Notes under the pieces: generated by a model
Told to the model about the DNA's origin: nothing
Databases searched by the model: none
What the model saw: only the letters and a program-made list of their open reading frames with translations
From: Methylococcaceae bacterium
Lineage (GTDB): Bacteria; Pseudomonadota; Gammaproteobacteria; Methylococcales; Methylococcaceae
Assembly: GCA_012026715.1 (NCBI GenBank)
Contig: VEPB01000013.1
Coordinates: 1-15,773, forward strand
Direction: 5' to 3'
Length of the DNA: 15,773 nucleotides
Made by a program: the position numbers and the translations under genes
Part shown: positions 1-7,804 of the stretch, one piece after another
Layout of the letters: each line of letters starts with the position of its first letter
Numbering within the stretch: the stretch's first letter is position 1

Positions 1-412
1 CCATGTCCGGGTTTTTTTCGCTGCGCCCTTGAACCTCGAAATCCAGGCTGACTTCATCCAGCGCATACGGAATGTATTGATCGGCTTCCAGTTCAATTTG
101 CGCTTCCAGTTCCTCGTCAGTCAGCGAAGCCGGCATCGCGATGGTCTTGGTGATCACCAAGGATCCCGCCACGGCCACTGCGACATGTTTGAGCTTGGTT
201 CCGGATTGGTTGACGACTGCTTTGATCGTATTGCTGATGGTCTCGACCTTGGCGATGGTCTTGTCGACCACGGCGTCCTGAGGCAGCGGCGATGCCGAAT
301 AACTCTCGACCCGATAACGGTTGCCGGTCCTGCTCAGTTCCAGCAGCTTTACGGCAGCGGTGCTGATATCCAGCCCGAGCAGCGGCGGTTTGGTACGCTT
401 TAGGAAAACCAT
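1..412 (-). CDS. pilM: PilM, type IV pilus inner-membrane platform protein (5' part; runs off the window)
   Basis: The first 137 codons are visible on the minus strand, starting at ATG 410-412 with an AGAAGGA ribosome site 8 bases upstream. The product opens with VFLKRTKPPLLGLDIST, the actin-like (ASKHA) nucleotide-binding start typical of PilM. It continues through a stretch on pilus-type ATPase fold with TDEELEAQIELEADQYIPY, a signature segment of the family. PilM is a cytoplasmic protein that binds the N-terminal tail of PilN and links the PilNOP alignment complex to the assembly motor. The gene is transcribed away from mrcA, the pairing found in many gammaproteobacteria, where pilNOPQ follow pilM. 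Those genes would lie beyond position 1. The visible part is intact; the C-terminal half is missing only because of the window edge. Confidence 0.93.
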   Translation of the reverse strand, partial: MVFLKRTKPPLLGLDISTAAVKLLELSRTGNRYRVESYSASPLPQDAVVDKTIAKVETISNTIKAVVNQSGTKLKHVAVAVAGSLVITKTIAMPASLTDEELEAQIELEADQYIPYALDEVSLDFEVQGRSEKNPDM

Positions 413-700
413 GTTTGTGATCCTTCTTCCTTCCCCCAACAGAAGCGACGTGACGACTCGCGAATTAGATTATCCGACCGCTCCATCGAGCCTGGGACCG
501 GCCTTAATTAGGCAATAGCTGGTAGTATAGTAGCAATTCCGGTAATGCCTATCGATGTTCATTCCTACCCCCAGAAAGCCGGCAAACCCTGATTTGACTT
601 CACCAGAATATAGTCATCGGGTTTCAGACTCCAGCCGGGCCGAAGAGAGTGTAGCTCGTCTTTATTTTTCCGACAGTACCGCTTCACCCGCGACTATCCA
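413..700. promoter_or_regulatory. Divergent pilM/mrcA intergenic region
   Basis: This 288-base, relatively AT-rich stretch must hold the promoters of both pilM (minus) and mrcA (plus). A TATACT-like -10 for pilM reads on the minus strand at 524-529, but no good -35 lies 16-18 bases upstream of it. On the plus strand TATAGT occurs at 526-531 and 609-614. TTGACT at 594-599 is too close to the second one (9 bases) to pair with it. I therefore cannot assign exact promoter elements. I saw no small gene here with a ribosome site. Confidence 0.4.
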
Positions 701-3202
701 GTGACTAGCAAACGCACCCCGCCGCGGCGCCGTCCATTCGTCTCGCGAGCCATCCGTTTCATGGCCCTTTTGGGGCTGATCGGACTGACACTCGGCGCCT
801 TAACGACTTATGGCCTTTACCGCTATCTGGAACCTCAACTCCCTGATATCAATGGCTTGCGCGATTTCCGCTACCAGATTCCGATGAGCGTCTATTCCGC
901 CGACGGCAAACTCATCGCTCAATTCGGCGAAAAGAAACGCACACCGCTGGCCTACGAATCGACCCCGCGCAAAGTCATCCAGGCCTTCCTCGCGGCCGAA
1001 GACGACCGCTTCTTTGACCATCCTGGAGTGGACTATCAGGGTTTGTTGCGGGCGGGCATCACCCTGTTGAAGACGGGAGAAAAACGCCAGGGAGGCAGCA
1101 CCATCACCATGCAGGTGGCGCGCAATTTCTTTTTGAGCAGCGAAAAAACCTTCTTCCGCAAGCTGAAGGAAATCCTGCTCGCCATCAAGATCGATGCGGA
1201 ACTATCGAAGCAGCAGATTCTTGAACTTTACCTCAACAAAATCTACTTCGGGCATCACGCCTACGGCGTCGCGGCGGCGGCCCAAGTCTACTACGGCAAA
1301 CAGGTCGACGAACTGACATTGGGAGAGACGGCGATGATCGCGGGACTTCCCAAAGCGCCCTCCGCCTTCAACCCCATCGTCAACCCGGAACGGGCGCTGG
1401 TGCGGCGCGACTATGTACTCAAGCGGATGCTCACCCTCAACTACATCGACAGCCGCCAATACGATACCGCCCTGAAGGAAGCGGTCGGGGCAAAGCTGCA
1501 CACGACCCCGCTCGATTACGATGCCCCGTACGTGGCCGAAATGGTGCGTGCCGAGATGTACAACCAGTTTGGCGAGGGTTCCTACGATAACGGCTACAAG
1601 GTCTACACCACCTGCGACACCCGACTGCAAACCTTTGCCGACCATGCCCTGCGGCAAACCGTTTACGAATACGACGAGCGCCACGGCTATCGCGGCACCA
1701 ATCGCCACATCGACTTGAAAAAAAAGCGCAATGCGGCGGAATGGGACCAACAACTGCAACAGGTTGTGGCGGGAGCGCAGCAACACGCCGGCCTCGTAGA
1801 GACGGTAACCGACAAATCGGCCGACATCTACCTGGCGGGCGGACGCCACGAAACCCTCGACTGGGAAGGCGCCAGATGGGCGCGAAAGTATCTTTCGGTC
1901 GACGCGGTCGGCGCTTTCCCGCGCAGCCTGAAAGAGATACTGAAAGCCGGCGATCTGATCCTGCTGCGTCAGGACGAGGCCGGAACTTTGAGGCTCACCC
2001 AACCGGTCGGTGTAGAAGGTGCGCTGGTGGCGGTTCGGCCGGAAAGTGGCGCCATCGTAGCCGTATCCGGTGGCCTTGATTTCGCCGAAAGCAAGTTCAA
2101 CCGGGCCACCCAGGCGAACCGGCAGCCCGGTTCCGGCTTCAAGCCCATCCTCTACGCGGCCGCGCTGGAATCGGGCTTTACCCCGGCCAGCGTCATCAAC
2201 GACGCGCCGCTGAGCTTCTATGACCCGTCCCAGGAAGGTGGCGCCTGGCGTCCGCAGAACTACAGCGGACGGTTTTACGGTCCCACCCGGCTACGTGAAG
2301 CCCTGGTCAAGTCTCGCAACCTGGTCTCGATCCGGCTGCTGAAGGAGATCGGCGTCAAGAAAGCCGTGGATACCGCGTTGCGGTTCGGCTTTGCCGAAAC
2401 GGAATTGCCGCGCAGTCTGACCTTGGCCTTGGGTTCGGGCTCGGCGTCCCCGTTGAGGATGGCGCAGGCCTTCGCGGTGTTTGCCAATGGCGGGTTTCGC
2501 ATCGAACCCTATCTGATCGACCGCATCGAAACCCAGGACGGTCAGTTGCTGTTCAGAGCCGCCCCCCCCATTGCCTGCATCAGCTGCGAAGCGGAAGGGC
2601 GCCGCATGGAACACATGGCACAACGGGTCTTATCGCCCCAGGTGCATTACATGATGAACTCCATGCTGCAGGACGTGATCCGGCGCGGCACCGCAACCGC
2701 CGCGCTGCAACTGGGCCGGACCGACCTGGCGGGCAAGACCGGCACCACCAACGAACAGCGCGACGCTTGGTTCAATGGCTATTCCCCCGCCCTGGTGGCC
2801 TCCGCCTGGCTGGGCTTCGATTCCTACAAGCCCCTGGGCGACGGCGAAACCGGCGGCCATGCCGCGCTCCCCATGTGGATGGCGTTCATGCGCGAAGCCC
2901 TCCAGGGCATCCCGGAAACCAGCTTTGCCGTGCCTGACGGCATCACCACCGCGCGCATCGATGGTTCATCAGGACTGTTGTCCTATCCCGGCAGTGGCGG
3001 CGTCACCGAGTTCTTCCCGGAGGACAAGGTCCCCAGAGGCTATGCCGCGCCGACCGAATCCGCCGATTCCGACAGCGGCGAGCTGCAAACCGATGAAGAC
3101 CTCCCGGCCTCCGAAGGCGACAGTGAAAGCCGCGCTGCCGGAAGCGAGAGCCGAGAGCGGCCGGCAGCCACCCCGCCCAAAGCCGTCGAGTCGTTGTTCT
3201 GA
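701..3202 (+). CDS. mrcA: Penicillin-binding protein 1A, bifunctional transglycosylase/transpeptidase
   Basis: The 833-residue product polymerises lipid II and cross-links peptidoglycan at the outer face of the inner membrane. Residues 1-17 are basic, 18-42 form the single membrane anchor, and 43-52 (LEPQLPDING) match the PBP1A family. The GT51 transglycosylase domain (about 60-235) has its catalytic Glu at residue 100 in EDDRFFDH and the RQGGSTITMQ motif at 129-138. An inserted OB-like region (about 300-440) precedes the transpeptidase domain, whose motifs are SGFK (478-481, nucleophile Ser478), SRN (538-540) and KTGT (679-682). The last 50 residues are Ser/Glu/Ala-rich. The start is GTG with no clear ribosome site. 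It is the most upstream start codon in the open frame, and it supplies the basic cytoplasmic tail. ATG 761 would leave almost no tail. Length is close to E. coli PBP1A. Confidence 0.96.
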   Translation: MTSKRTPPRRRPFVSRAIRFMALLGLIGLTLGALTTYGLYRYLEPQLPDINGLRDFRYQIPMSVYSADGKLIAQFGEKKRTPLAYESTPRKVIQAFLAAEDDRFFDHPGVDYQGLLRAGITLLKTGEKRQGGSTITMQVARNFFLSSEKTFFRKLKEILLAIKIDAELSKQQILELYLNKIYFGHHAYGVAAAAQVYYGKQVDELTLGETAMIAGLPKAPSAFNPIVNPERALVRRDYVLKRMLTLNYIDSRQYDTALKEAVGAKLHTTPLDYDAPYVAEMVRAEMYNQFGEGSYDNGYKVYTTCDTRLQTFADHALRQTVYEYDERHGYRGTNRHIDLKKKRNAAEWDQQLQQVVAGAQQHAGLVETVTDKSADIYLAGGRHETLDWEGARWARKYLSVDAVGAFPRSLKEILKAGDLILLRQDEAGTLRLTQPVGVEGALVAVRPESGAIVAVSGGLDFAESKFNRATQANRQPGSGFKPILYAAALESGFTPASVINDAPLSFYDPSQEGGAWRPQNYSGRFYGPTRLREALVKSRNLVSIRLLKEIGVKKAVDTALRFGFAETELPRSLTLALGSGSASPLRMAQAFAVFANGGFRIEPYLIDRIETQDGQLLFRAAPPIACISCEAEGRRMEHMAQRVLSPQVHYMMNSMLQDVIRRGTATAALQLGRTDLAGKTGTTNEQRDAWFNGYSPALVASAWLGFDSYKPLGDGETGGHAALPMWMAFMREALQGIPETSFAVPDGITTARIDGSSGLLSYPGSGGVTEFFPEDKVPRGYAAPTESADSDSGELQTDEDLPASEGDSESRAAGSESRERPAATPPKAVESLF

Positions 3203-3206
3203 CCGT

Positions 3207-3806
3207 ATGAGCCGGCTACGCGAACAAATCGCCGAAGAGGCGGCGCGGCTGATGATGGAAGGTGGAATCCGGGATGTTGCGCAAGCCCGCCGCAAGGCCG
3301 CCAGTCGATTCGGCCGGGTCGACCGCCATGCCCTGCCCAGCGACGAGGAGATTGGACTGGCCCGGCAGCGACGGTGCCAACTCTACGGGGGATCGAGCCA
3401 AGTCGAACGCCTGCGCCGCATGCGCCGGCTGGCGCGCGAAGCCATGACCGTGTTCAAGGAGTTCAAGCCGATGTTGGTGGGTGACGTGCTGGAAGGCAGC
3501 CTGCACGCCAACAGCGCCATCGTCCTTCAGTTGTTCGCCGAGTTTCCCGAACAGGTGATTTTCAGGCTTCACGCCGCACGGATTCCCTTCGCGGAAATGG
3601 CGCAGCCGCGGCGGACCGGCCGCCCGAACCCTGCGCCGCGCGACCACAGCGGGTTCAGTTTTCTGGTGAACGGGGAAACGGTCGAACTCCAGGTTTATCC
3701 CATCGAGACCCGGTTGCCGTCCGGACAGATCAAAGGCGCCGCAACCAAACAACCCGGCGCCTCGCTGCCGGACCTGATACAGCTACTGGCCGCAGGCAAT
3801 GACTGA
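3207..3806 (+). CDS. Conserved hypothetical protein with nucleotidyltransferase-like core
   Basis: This 199-residue protein starts 4 bases after the mrcA stop and lacks its own ribosome site, so it is probably translated by coupling to mrcA. The N-terminal half is helical and basic (SRLREQIAEEAARLM, later several Arg-rich stretches). The middle part, around residues 91-110, reads LVGDVLEGSLHANSAIVLQLF. It resembles the start of a minimal nucleotidyltransferase (Gly-Ser...Asp-x-Asp), but the Ser after Gly and both catalytic acidic residues are replaced. I recall similar proteins across Proteobacteria as conserved hypotheticals, without a proven function. If the fold assignment is right, this copy is likely non-catalytic as a nucleotidyltransferase. 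Its place beside PBP1a suggests a cell-envelope link, but that is only context. It converges on ampG with an 8-base gap. Confidence 0.75.
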   Translation: MSRLREQIAEEAARLMMEGGIRDVAQARRKAASRFGRVDRHALPSDEEIGLARQRRCQLYGGSSQVERLRRMRRLAREAMTVFKEFKPMLVGDVLEGSLHANSAIVLQLFAEFPEQVIFRLHAARIPFAEMAQPRRTGRPNPAPRDHSGFSFLVNGETVELQVYPIETRLPSGQIKGAATKQPGASLPDLIQLLAAGND

Positions 3807-3814
3807 AGTTCGAC

Positions 3815-5056
3815 TCATTTCAGCCAGGACCGGAACCGGCTCAACACCACCAATCCCGGTATGGCGGCGGCGGCACTCGCATAGAAAAAAGTTTCCCACC
3901 CCAAGTGCTGGGCGAGCCAGCCGCTGGGGGCCGCGATCACCACCCGCGGCACCCCCATCAACCCCGACAGCAGGGCATATTGGGTCGCGGTGAAGCGGCG
4001 GTCGGTCTGGCTCGCCATGAAGCCTACGAAGGCGGCGGTGCCCATGCCGGCCGACAGATTTTCCAGGGAAATCACGGCGGTGAGCGCGGGCAGACTCGGA
4101 CCGGTATGCTGCAACAGTGCAAACGCCGCCGTGGAAACCGCCTGCAGGATGCCGAATTGCCACAGGCTGGCATAAAGCCCCAGCCGCAGGATCAGGGCGC
4201 CGCCCAAAAGACCGCCTGCGAAAGTGGCCCAGAACCCGAACAATTTCACTACCGCACCGATCTCGGTCTTGCTGAAACCCACCTCCAGGTAGAACGGGGT
4301 CGTCATCTGGCCAGCGATGGAATCGCCCATTTTATAAAGCAGGATGAATCCCAGAATCCAGCCGGCGCCCGGGCGGCTGAAGAACTCCAGAAAAGGCAGC
4401 ATTACGGCCTGCCGGAGCGTCGTGGGTCCAGCCACATCGTTGTCCGGCTCCCGGGCGCGCCAACTGAGCACGATACCGCTCAGGATGACCGCCGCGAAGG
4501 CGCGGTAAACGGTCGGGAATCCGGTCAAATCCGCCAGAATCAGGCCTCCGCCGGAAGCCAACAGCATGCCGATGCGGTAGCCGTTGACATAGTAGGCGGC
4601 CCCCAGGCCCAACTCGGCGTCGGACAGGCTCTCCCGGCGATAAGCGTCGATCAGGGTATCCTGAGAGGCCGACAGAAAGGTCACCGCCAGCGCGGCGGCA
4701 GCCAGCAGCATCGGCTGGTCATGCGGTGAGATCCAGCCCATGGCGGCGATGGCGCCCGCCAGCAACAATTGGACGAGAACCAGCCAGCCACGTCGCCGGC
4801 CGCAGCAGGGCAGCCGGTAGCGATCGAACATCGGGGCCCACAAGAATTTAAGGGTGTAGGGCAGACCCACCAGGGCAAACAAGCCGATGGTGGTGAGATC
4901 TACCCCAGCCTCCTTCATCCACGCCTGCAGGACCGACACCGTGAGCAACAGCGGCACACCGCTGTAAAACCCCATGGCGAAGGCGGTCAGCATCCGGGCG
5001 CTAAGCAGATCCCTCCACGTTCCTGTCGCACCGCCCGGCGACACCCGAGTCTGCAT
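3815..5056 (-). CDS. ampG: AmpG-family muropeptide permease (MFS)
   Basis: The 413-residue, very hydrophobic protein is a major-facilitator transporter of the AmpG type, which brings anhydro-muropeptides from the periplasm into the cytoplasm for cell-wall recycling and, in many bacteria, beta-lactamase induction. Family signatures include GFYSGVPLLLT (29-39), LKFLWAPMFDRY (69-80), the loop GRRRGW (86-91), SASQDTLIDAYR (129-140) and GYRIGML (159-165). It is shorter than E. coli AmpG (491) and fits about 12 membrane segments. It follows ccmI after 31 bases on the same strand with no terminator between, so it is probably the last gene of the ccm transcript. The ATG at 5054-5056 lacks a good ribosome site; an internal Met at residue 22 is a less likely start. 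Confidence 0.88.
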   Translation of the reverse strand: MQTRVSPGGATGTWRDLLSARMLTAFAMGFYSGVPLLLTVSVLQAWMKEAGVDLTTIGLFALVGLPYTLKFLWAPMFDRYRLPCCGRRRGWLVLVQLLLAGAIAAMGWISPHDQPMLLAAAALAVTFLSASQDTLIDAYRRESLSDAELGLGAAYYVNGYRIGMLLASGGGLILADLTGFPTVYRAFAAVILSGIVLSWRAREPDNDVAGPTTLRQAVMLPFLEFFSRPGAGWILGFILLYKMGDSIAGQMTTPFYLEVGFSKTEIGAVVKLFGFWATFAGGLLGGALILRLGLYASLWQFGILQAVSTAAFALLQHTGPSLPALTAVISLENLSAGMGTAAFVGFMASQTDRRFTATQYALLSGLMGVPRVVIAAPSGWLAQHLGWETFFYASAAAAIPGLVVLSRFRSWLK

Positions 5057-5087
5057 GCAACGACCGCCGGATTGCGGGAGACGACCG

Positions 5088-6725
5088 CTACTGCACTTCG
5101 GAGGAAATTTCCACCGAGTAGCGCTGGCCGTTCTCTGCCAGGGTCGGCGCAGTCACGCCCTGCAGGTCGCCCGGCGCCGGCAGTGCGTTGCCGGACTTGG
5201 AAACGCGCGCGCCGATGATGACCTGCGGCGCGGAAGACAGGTTCTTGCCCGGCATCATCGCCATGGAGTCATCCAGTGTCACCTCCAGCGGCAGGTCCTT
5301 CACCTGTTTACGCACGATGGCTAACGGCATGGGTGGGCCGGATGAGGCCTTGGCGAAGATGAACACGGTATCTTCGGCAGCGGCCTTGGATTTCAGCGCG
5401 CCCGCCAGGCTCACGTTGACCTTGATGGCGGTGCCTTCGCCAGCCGGCTCGGCGGCTTCGGCGGCGGGCGGCTGAGCAGGAGCCGCCGCTGCCTCCTCTA
5501 CCTCCTTGTCGATCTGTACCGCGTAGGTCTTGCCGTTTTTGGCCGCCACCGGCGCATTCTGCCCCTGGAGGTCGCCCGCGGCCGGCATCGCGTTGCCGCT
5601 CTTGGAACCGCGCGCGCCGATCACCACCTGTTCGAAGGAAGACAGATTCATCCCGGCAGCCATGCCCATGGAGTCATCCAGGGTCACCTCGACCGGCAGA
5701 TCCTTCACCTTCTTGCGGGCGATCGCCAGCGGCATGGGCGGACCCGATGCCGCCTTGGCGAACACGAACACGGTGTCGTCCGCCCCGGCCTTCTTCTTCA
5801 GGGCCGGCGTCAGGCTCACCTTGACCTTGATGGACTTCTTCGGAACCGCGGCGCCACCGCCGCTGGTGGTGCCATCCGGCTCCGGCGCCCCGTCGCCGCC
5901 GACCTGGGCGATGATCTGGGTCAGGTGCTTGTAGTCCTCGCTTTCCTTGGGGAACTCCGCCCGCAGCTTCTTGAAGTAACCGCCGGCCTTGAGGGCTTCG
6001 CCGGACTCGGCCGCCGCCGCTCCCAGTATCCACAGGGCGTTGTGATTCTTCGGCGCCTGCTGGACGATCTCGTTGGCCAATTCCAGCGGCTTGCCGCGGA
6101 AACTGCCGGCCACCTCGCCCAGCGACTCGGCGTAATAACCCTTGGCGTCCAGGTTGTCCGGCGCCTTGGCCAGCACCTTACCGTAAGCCTCGACCGCCTT
6201 GTCGAACTGGCGGGTCTCATGGTAGGAACGGGCCAGCAGCATCCAGCCCTGCAGGTTGTCCGGCTCGTTCTGGAGCCGCTCTGCCAGCCGATCGATCATG
6301 GTGTTGAAATCGCCGGGCACCTGTCCTTCGGCGTGACCACCCGCGGCGGCGGCGCGCGCCTCCGGCTTGAAATCGGCCAGATCGGGCCGTCCCAGCTGAG
6401 AATAGGCCAGTCCCCCGACCAGCGGCGCCGCAATCAGCGCAAGGATCAGGGAAATCCGCCCGGCATCGGTGGCCTTGGCAACGACGACGGATTTTTCCAC
6501 CGCGCTGAGATCGGTCAGGAGGTCCTTGTCCAGCTCCCGTTCCACCACCGCCACGTCTTCCCTGGGCAGTTCCCGCGCCAGGTCTTCCCGGCGCTGGCGG
6601 TGCAGCAGCAGGTTGAGTTCCTGGCGGTCGATGCCGCGTTGATTGAGCTTGCCGCGCAGGGCAGGCAGGAACAGGGCGTACGCCACCAGCAGCAGCAAGG
6701 CTGCCGAAAACCAAAATGCGATCAT
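5088..6725 (-). CDS. ccmI: CcmI, cytochrome c maturation apocytochrome chaperone with a duplicated C-terminal domain
   Basis: CcmI presents unfolded apocytochrome c to the CcmF/CcmH heme-ligation complex. The 545-residue protein has a membrane segment at 2-21, a cytoplasmic loop with a leucine-zipper-like helical stretch (about 30-85), and a second membrane segment at 91-109. A periplasmic tetratricopeptide region follows (about 137-275). The family's usual single C-terminal domain is here present twice: 299-410 and 434-545, joined by an Ala/Pro/Glu-rich linker. Both copies carry SGPPMPLAI, EVTLDDSM and the SKSGNA/GDLQG signatures. The start is ATG 6723-6725 with GAGGG about 9 bases upstream, and the gene begins 4 bases after the ccmH stop. 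In enterobacteria CcmH and CcmI are fused; here they are separate. Confidence 0.94.
   Translation of the reverse strand: MIAFWFSAALLLLVAYALFLPALRGKLNQRGIDRQELNLLLHRQRREDLARELPREDVAVVERELDKDLLTDLSAVEKSVVVAKATDAGRISLILALIAAPLVGGLAYSQLGRPDLADFKPEARAAAAGGHAEGQVPGDFNTMIDRLAERLQNEPDNLQGWMLLARSYHETRQFDKAVEAYGKVLAKAPDNLDAKGYYAESLGEVAGSFRGKPLELANEIVQQAPKNHNALWILGAAAAESGEALKAGGYFKKLRAEFPKESEDYKHLTQIIAQVGGDGAPEPDGTTSGGGAAVPKKSIKVKVSLTPALKKKAGADDTVFVFAKAASGPPMPLAIARKKVKDLPVEVTLDDSMGMAAGMNLSSFEQVVIGARGSKSGNAMPAAGDLQGQNAPVAAKNGKTYAVQIDKEVEEAAAAPAQPPAAEAAEPAGEGTAIKVNVSLAGALKSKAAAEDTVFIFAKASSGPPMPLAIVRKQVKDLPLEVTLDDSMAMMPGKNLSSAPQVIIGARVSKSGNALPAPGDLQGVTAPTLAENGQRYSVEISSEVQ
5097..5426 (-). repeat. CcmI C-terminal domain, copy 2
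   Basis: This stretch encodes residues 434-543, from IKVNVSL to near the stop. By hand, about 79 of 112 aligned residues match copy 1, with no gaps needed. DDSMAMMPG and the surrounding text look like the usual single-copy family form. Confidence 0.9.
5502..5831 (-). repeat. CcmI C-terminal domain, copy 1
   Basis: This stretch encodes residues 299-408 of CcmI, from IKVKVSL to the start of the linker. It is the first of two in-frame tandem copies, offset by 405 bases (135 codons). Confidence 0.9.
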
Positions 6726-6729
6726 GCGC

Positions 6730-7188
6730 CTAGCCCTCGATCTTCGCCTTCAACCGTTCAAGCCGCTGGCGCTCTTCGGCGCTCAGCTCGTCATCGTCAT
6801 CCGCCACACTGCGCCGCCGTGCCTGGCGCCACAGGAAAAGCCCGCCCCCCAGCAGGGCCGCGAACGGTCCCAGCCACAGCAGATAGGTGATGGGCTTGAC
6901 CGGGGGCCGGTACAGCACGAAGTCGCCGTAGCGGTCGGTGAGGAACTTGACCGCCTCGTCCTCGTTCTTGCCGCTCTGGATGATGTTGTAGACCTCGGTG
7001 CGCAAATCCTTGGCCAGATCGGCGTCGGAATCGGCCAGCGACTGATTCTGGCAAACCAGGCAGCGCAGGTCCTTGATCAGATTTTCGTAGGCGGCCTGCC
7101 GGGAGGGGGCGGCGAAGTCGCGGATTTCGGTAGCGGTCACCGGCAGACTCAGCGCCGCCAGCAAGAGGATCAGGATACGTGGACTCAT
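6730..7188 (-). CDS. ccmH: CcmH (CcmL/Ccl2), thioredoxin-like apocytochrome c thiol reductant
   Basis: This 152-residue membrane-anchored periplasmic protein keeps the CXXCH cysteines of apocytochrome c reduced for heme attachment and belongs to the ligation complex with CcmF and CcmI. A signal segment spans 1-19. The family motif LRCLVCQNQS (41-50) holds the redox pair Cys43 and Cys46. A three-helix domain follows, and one membrane helix lies at about 102-120 with a charged cytoplasmic tail. The frame is open upstream to 7245, but ATG 7186-7188 is clearly the start: it has a GAGGAGGT ribosome site 7-8 bases upstream, it overlaps the ccmG stop as ATGA, and the signal sequence begins right there. 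Confidence 0.95.
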   Translation of the reverse strand: MSPRILILLLAALSLPVTATEIRDFAAPSRQAAYENLIKDLRCLVCQNQSLADSDADLAKDLRTEVYNIIQSGKNEDEAVKFLTDRYGDFVLYRPPVKPITYLLWLGPFAALLGGGLFLWRQARRRSVADDDDELSAEERQRLERLKAKIEG

Positions 7189-7727
7189 GCGCCGACCTCC
7201 TCGGCCTGCAATTTCTGGATCAGAGGGAACAAGGTTTCCGTCCACACCTGCTCGGTGATGGGACCGGTCTGCTTATAGCGGATGACACCCTTCTTATCGA
7301 CCACGAAGGTTTCCGGTACGCCGTACACCCCCCAGTTGATGCCCACCCGGCCATCGGCGTCGAAGGCGCTGGTCAGATAGGGGTTGCCGAATTGTTCGAG
7401 CCACCCCAGGGCGGCATCGCGTTCGTCCTTGTAATTGAGGCCGTAGATGGGAATGACCTTGGCCTTGGACAACTGCATCAGGAAGGGATGTTCCTGACGG
7501 CAGGACACGCACCAGGAGGCCCACACATTGAACAGGCTGACCTGGCCCTTCAGGTTGGCGTCGCCAAACGTCCGCTCCGGACTGGCCACCTGCGGCAGGC
7601 TGAAAGCGGGCGCCGGCTTGCCGATGAAGGGCGACGGCACTTCGCGGGGGTCGAGCTTCAGCCCGATCCCCAGAAAAACCACCATGATGACAAAGACACC
7701 GAGGGGAATGACAAATCGCATGCGCAT
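7185..7727 (-). CDS. ccmG: CcmG/DsbE, membrane-anchored thiol:disulfide oxidoreductase
   Basis: The 180-residue protein has one N-terminal membrane anchor (about 4-23) and a periplasmic thioredoxin fold that passes electrons from DsbD to CcmH or apocytochrome c. The active site is WCVSC, with Cys73 and Cys76. GVPET (136-140) carries the conserved cis-proline loop. Length is typical of the family. The start is uncertain by two codons (ATG 7725-7727 or 7719-7721), and neither has a purine-rich ribosome site, since the bases just upstream are pyrimidine-rich. No other start is possible because an in-frame stop lies at 7755-7757. It is the only ccm gene in the block separated from its upstream neighbour, by 77 bases that include a hairpin, and it overlaps ccmH by 4 bases. 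Confidence 0.95.
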   Translation of the reverse strand: MRMRFVIPLGVFVIMVVFLGIGLKLDPREVPSPFIGKPAPAFSLPQVASPERTFGDANLKGQVSLFNVWASWCVSCRQEHPFLMQLSKAKVIPIYGLNYKDERDAALGWLEQFGNPYLTSAFDADGRVGINWGVYGVPETFVVDKKGVIRYKQTGPITEQVWTETLFPLIQKLQAEEVGA

Positions 7728-7745
7728 GGGAAGGAAGTCTGCAGT

Positions 7746-7787
7746 ATTTAGAAATTAAGAAGGGCCTCCGCCGCTGGCGGAAGCCCT
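7746..7787 (-). terminator. Hairpin between ccmF and ccmG, likely partial terminator or attenuator
   Basis: Read on the minus strand, AGGGCTTCCGCC (7787-7776) pairs with GGCGGAGGCCCT (7772-7761) across a three-base loop, giving a 12-bp stem with one G-U pair. It is followed by TCTTAATTTCTAAAT, an AT-rich tail with a weak, interrupted U-tract. It lies just after the ccmF stop. The shape is that of an intrinsic terminator with reduced strength, or an RNA-stabilising stem that sets different levels for genes before and after it. Confidence 0.65.
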
Positions 7788-7804
7788 GGACACGAACGGC
7801 TGGA

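Noticed and set aside
321..518. A 65-codon plus-strand frame over the pilM start
   Set aside because: It overlaps the pilM 5' end in antisense, has no ribosome site and no recognisable product.
594..614. TTGACT and TATAGT as an mrcA promoter
   Set aside because: The two hexamers are only 9 bases apart, far from the 16-18 needed for a sigma-70 promoter.
2775..3206. Upstream extension of the conserved hypothetical gene into mrcA
   Set aside because: The frame is open there, but the translation is Pro/Ser/Arg-rich low-complexity text caused by the mrcA sequence. The family-like start SRLREQIAEEAARL is at 3207.
5057..5087. Direct repeat CGGTCGT in the ccmI/ampG gap
   Set aside because: Two 7-base copies in GC-rich DNA are likely chance, and they match no known site.
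5925..6890. A 321-codon plus-strand open frame opposite ccmI and ccmH
   Set aside because: It crosses two certain genes on the other strand and shows no coding signature.
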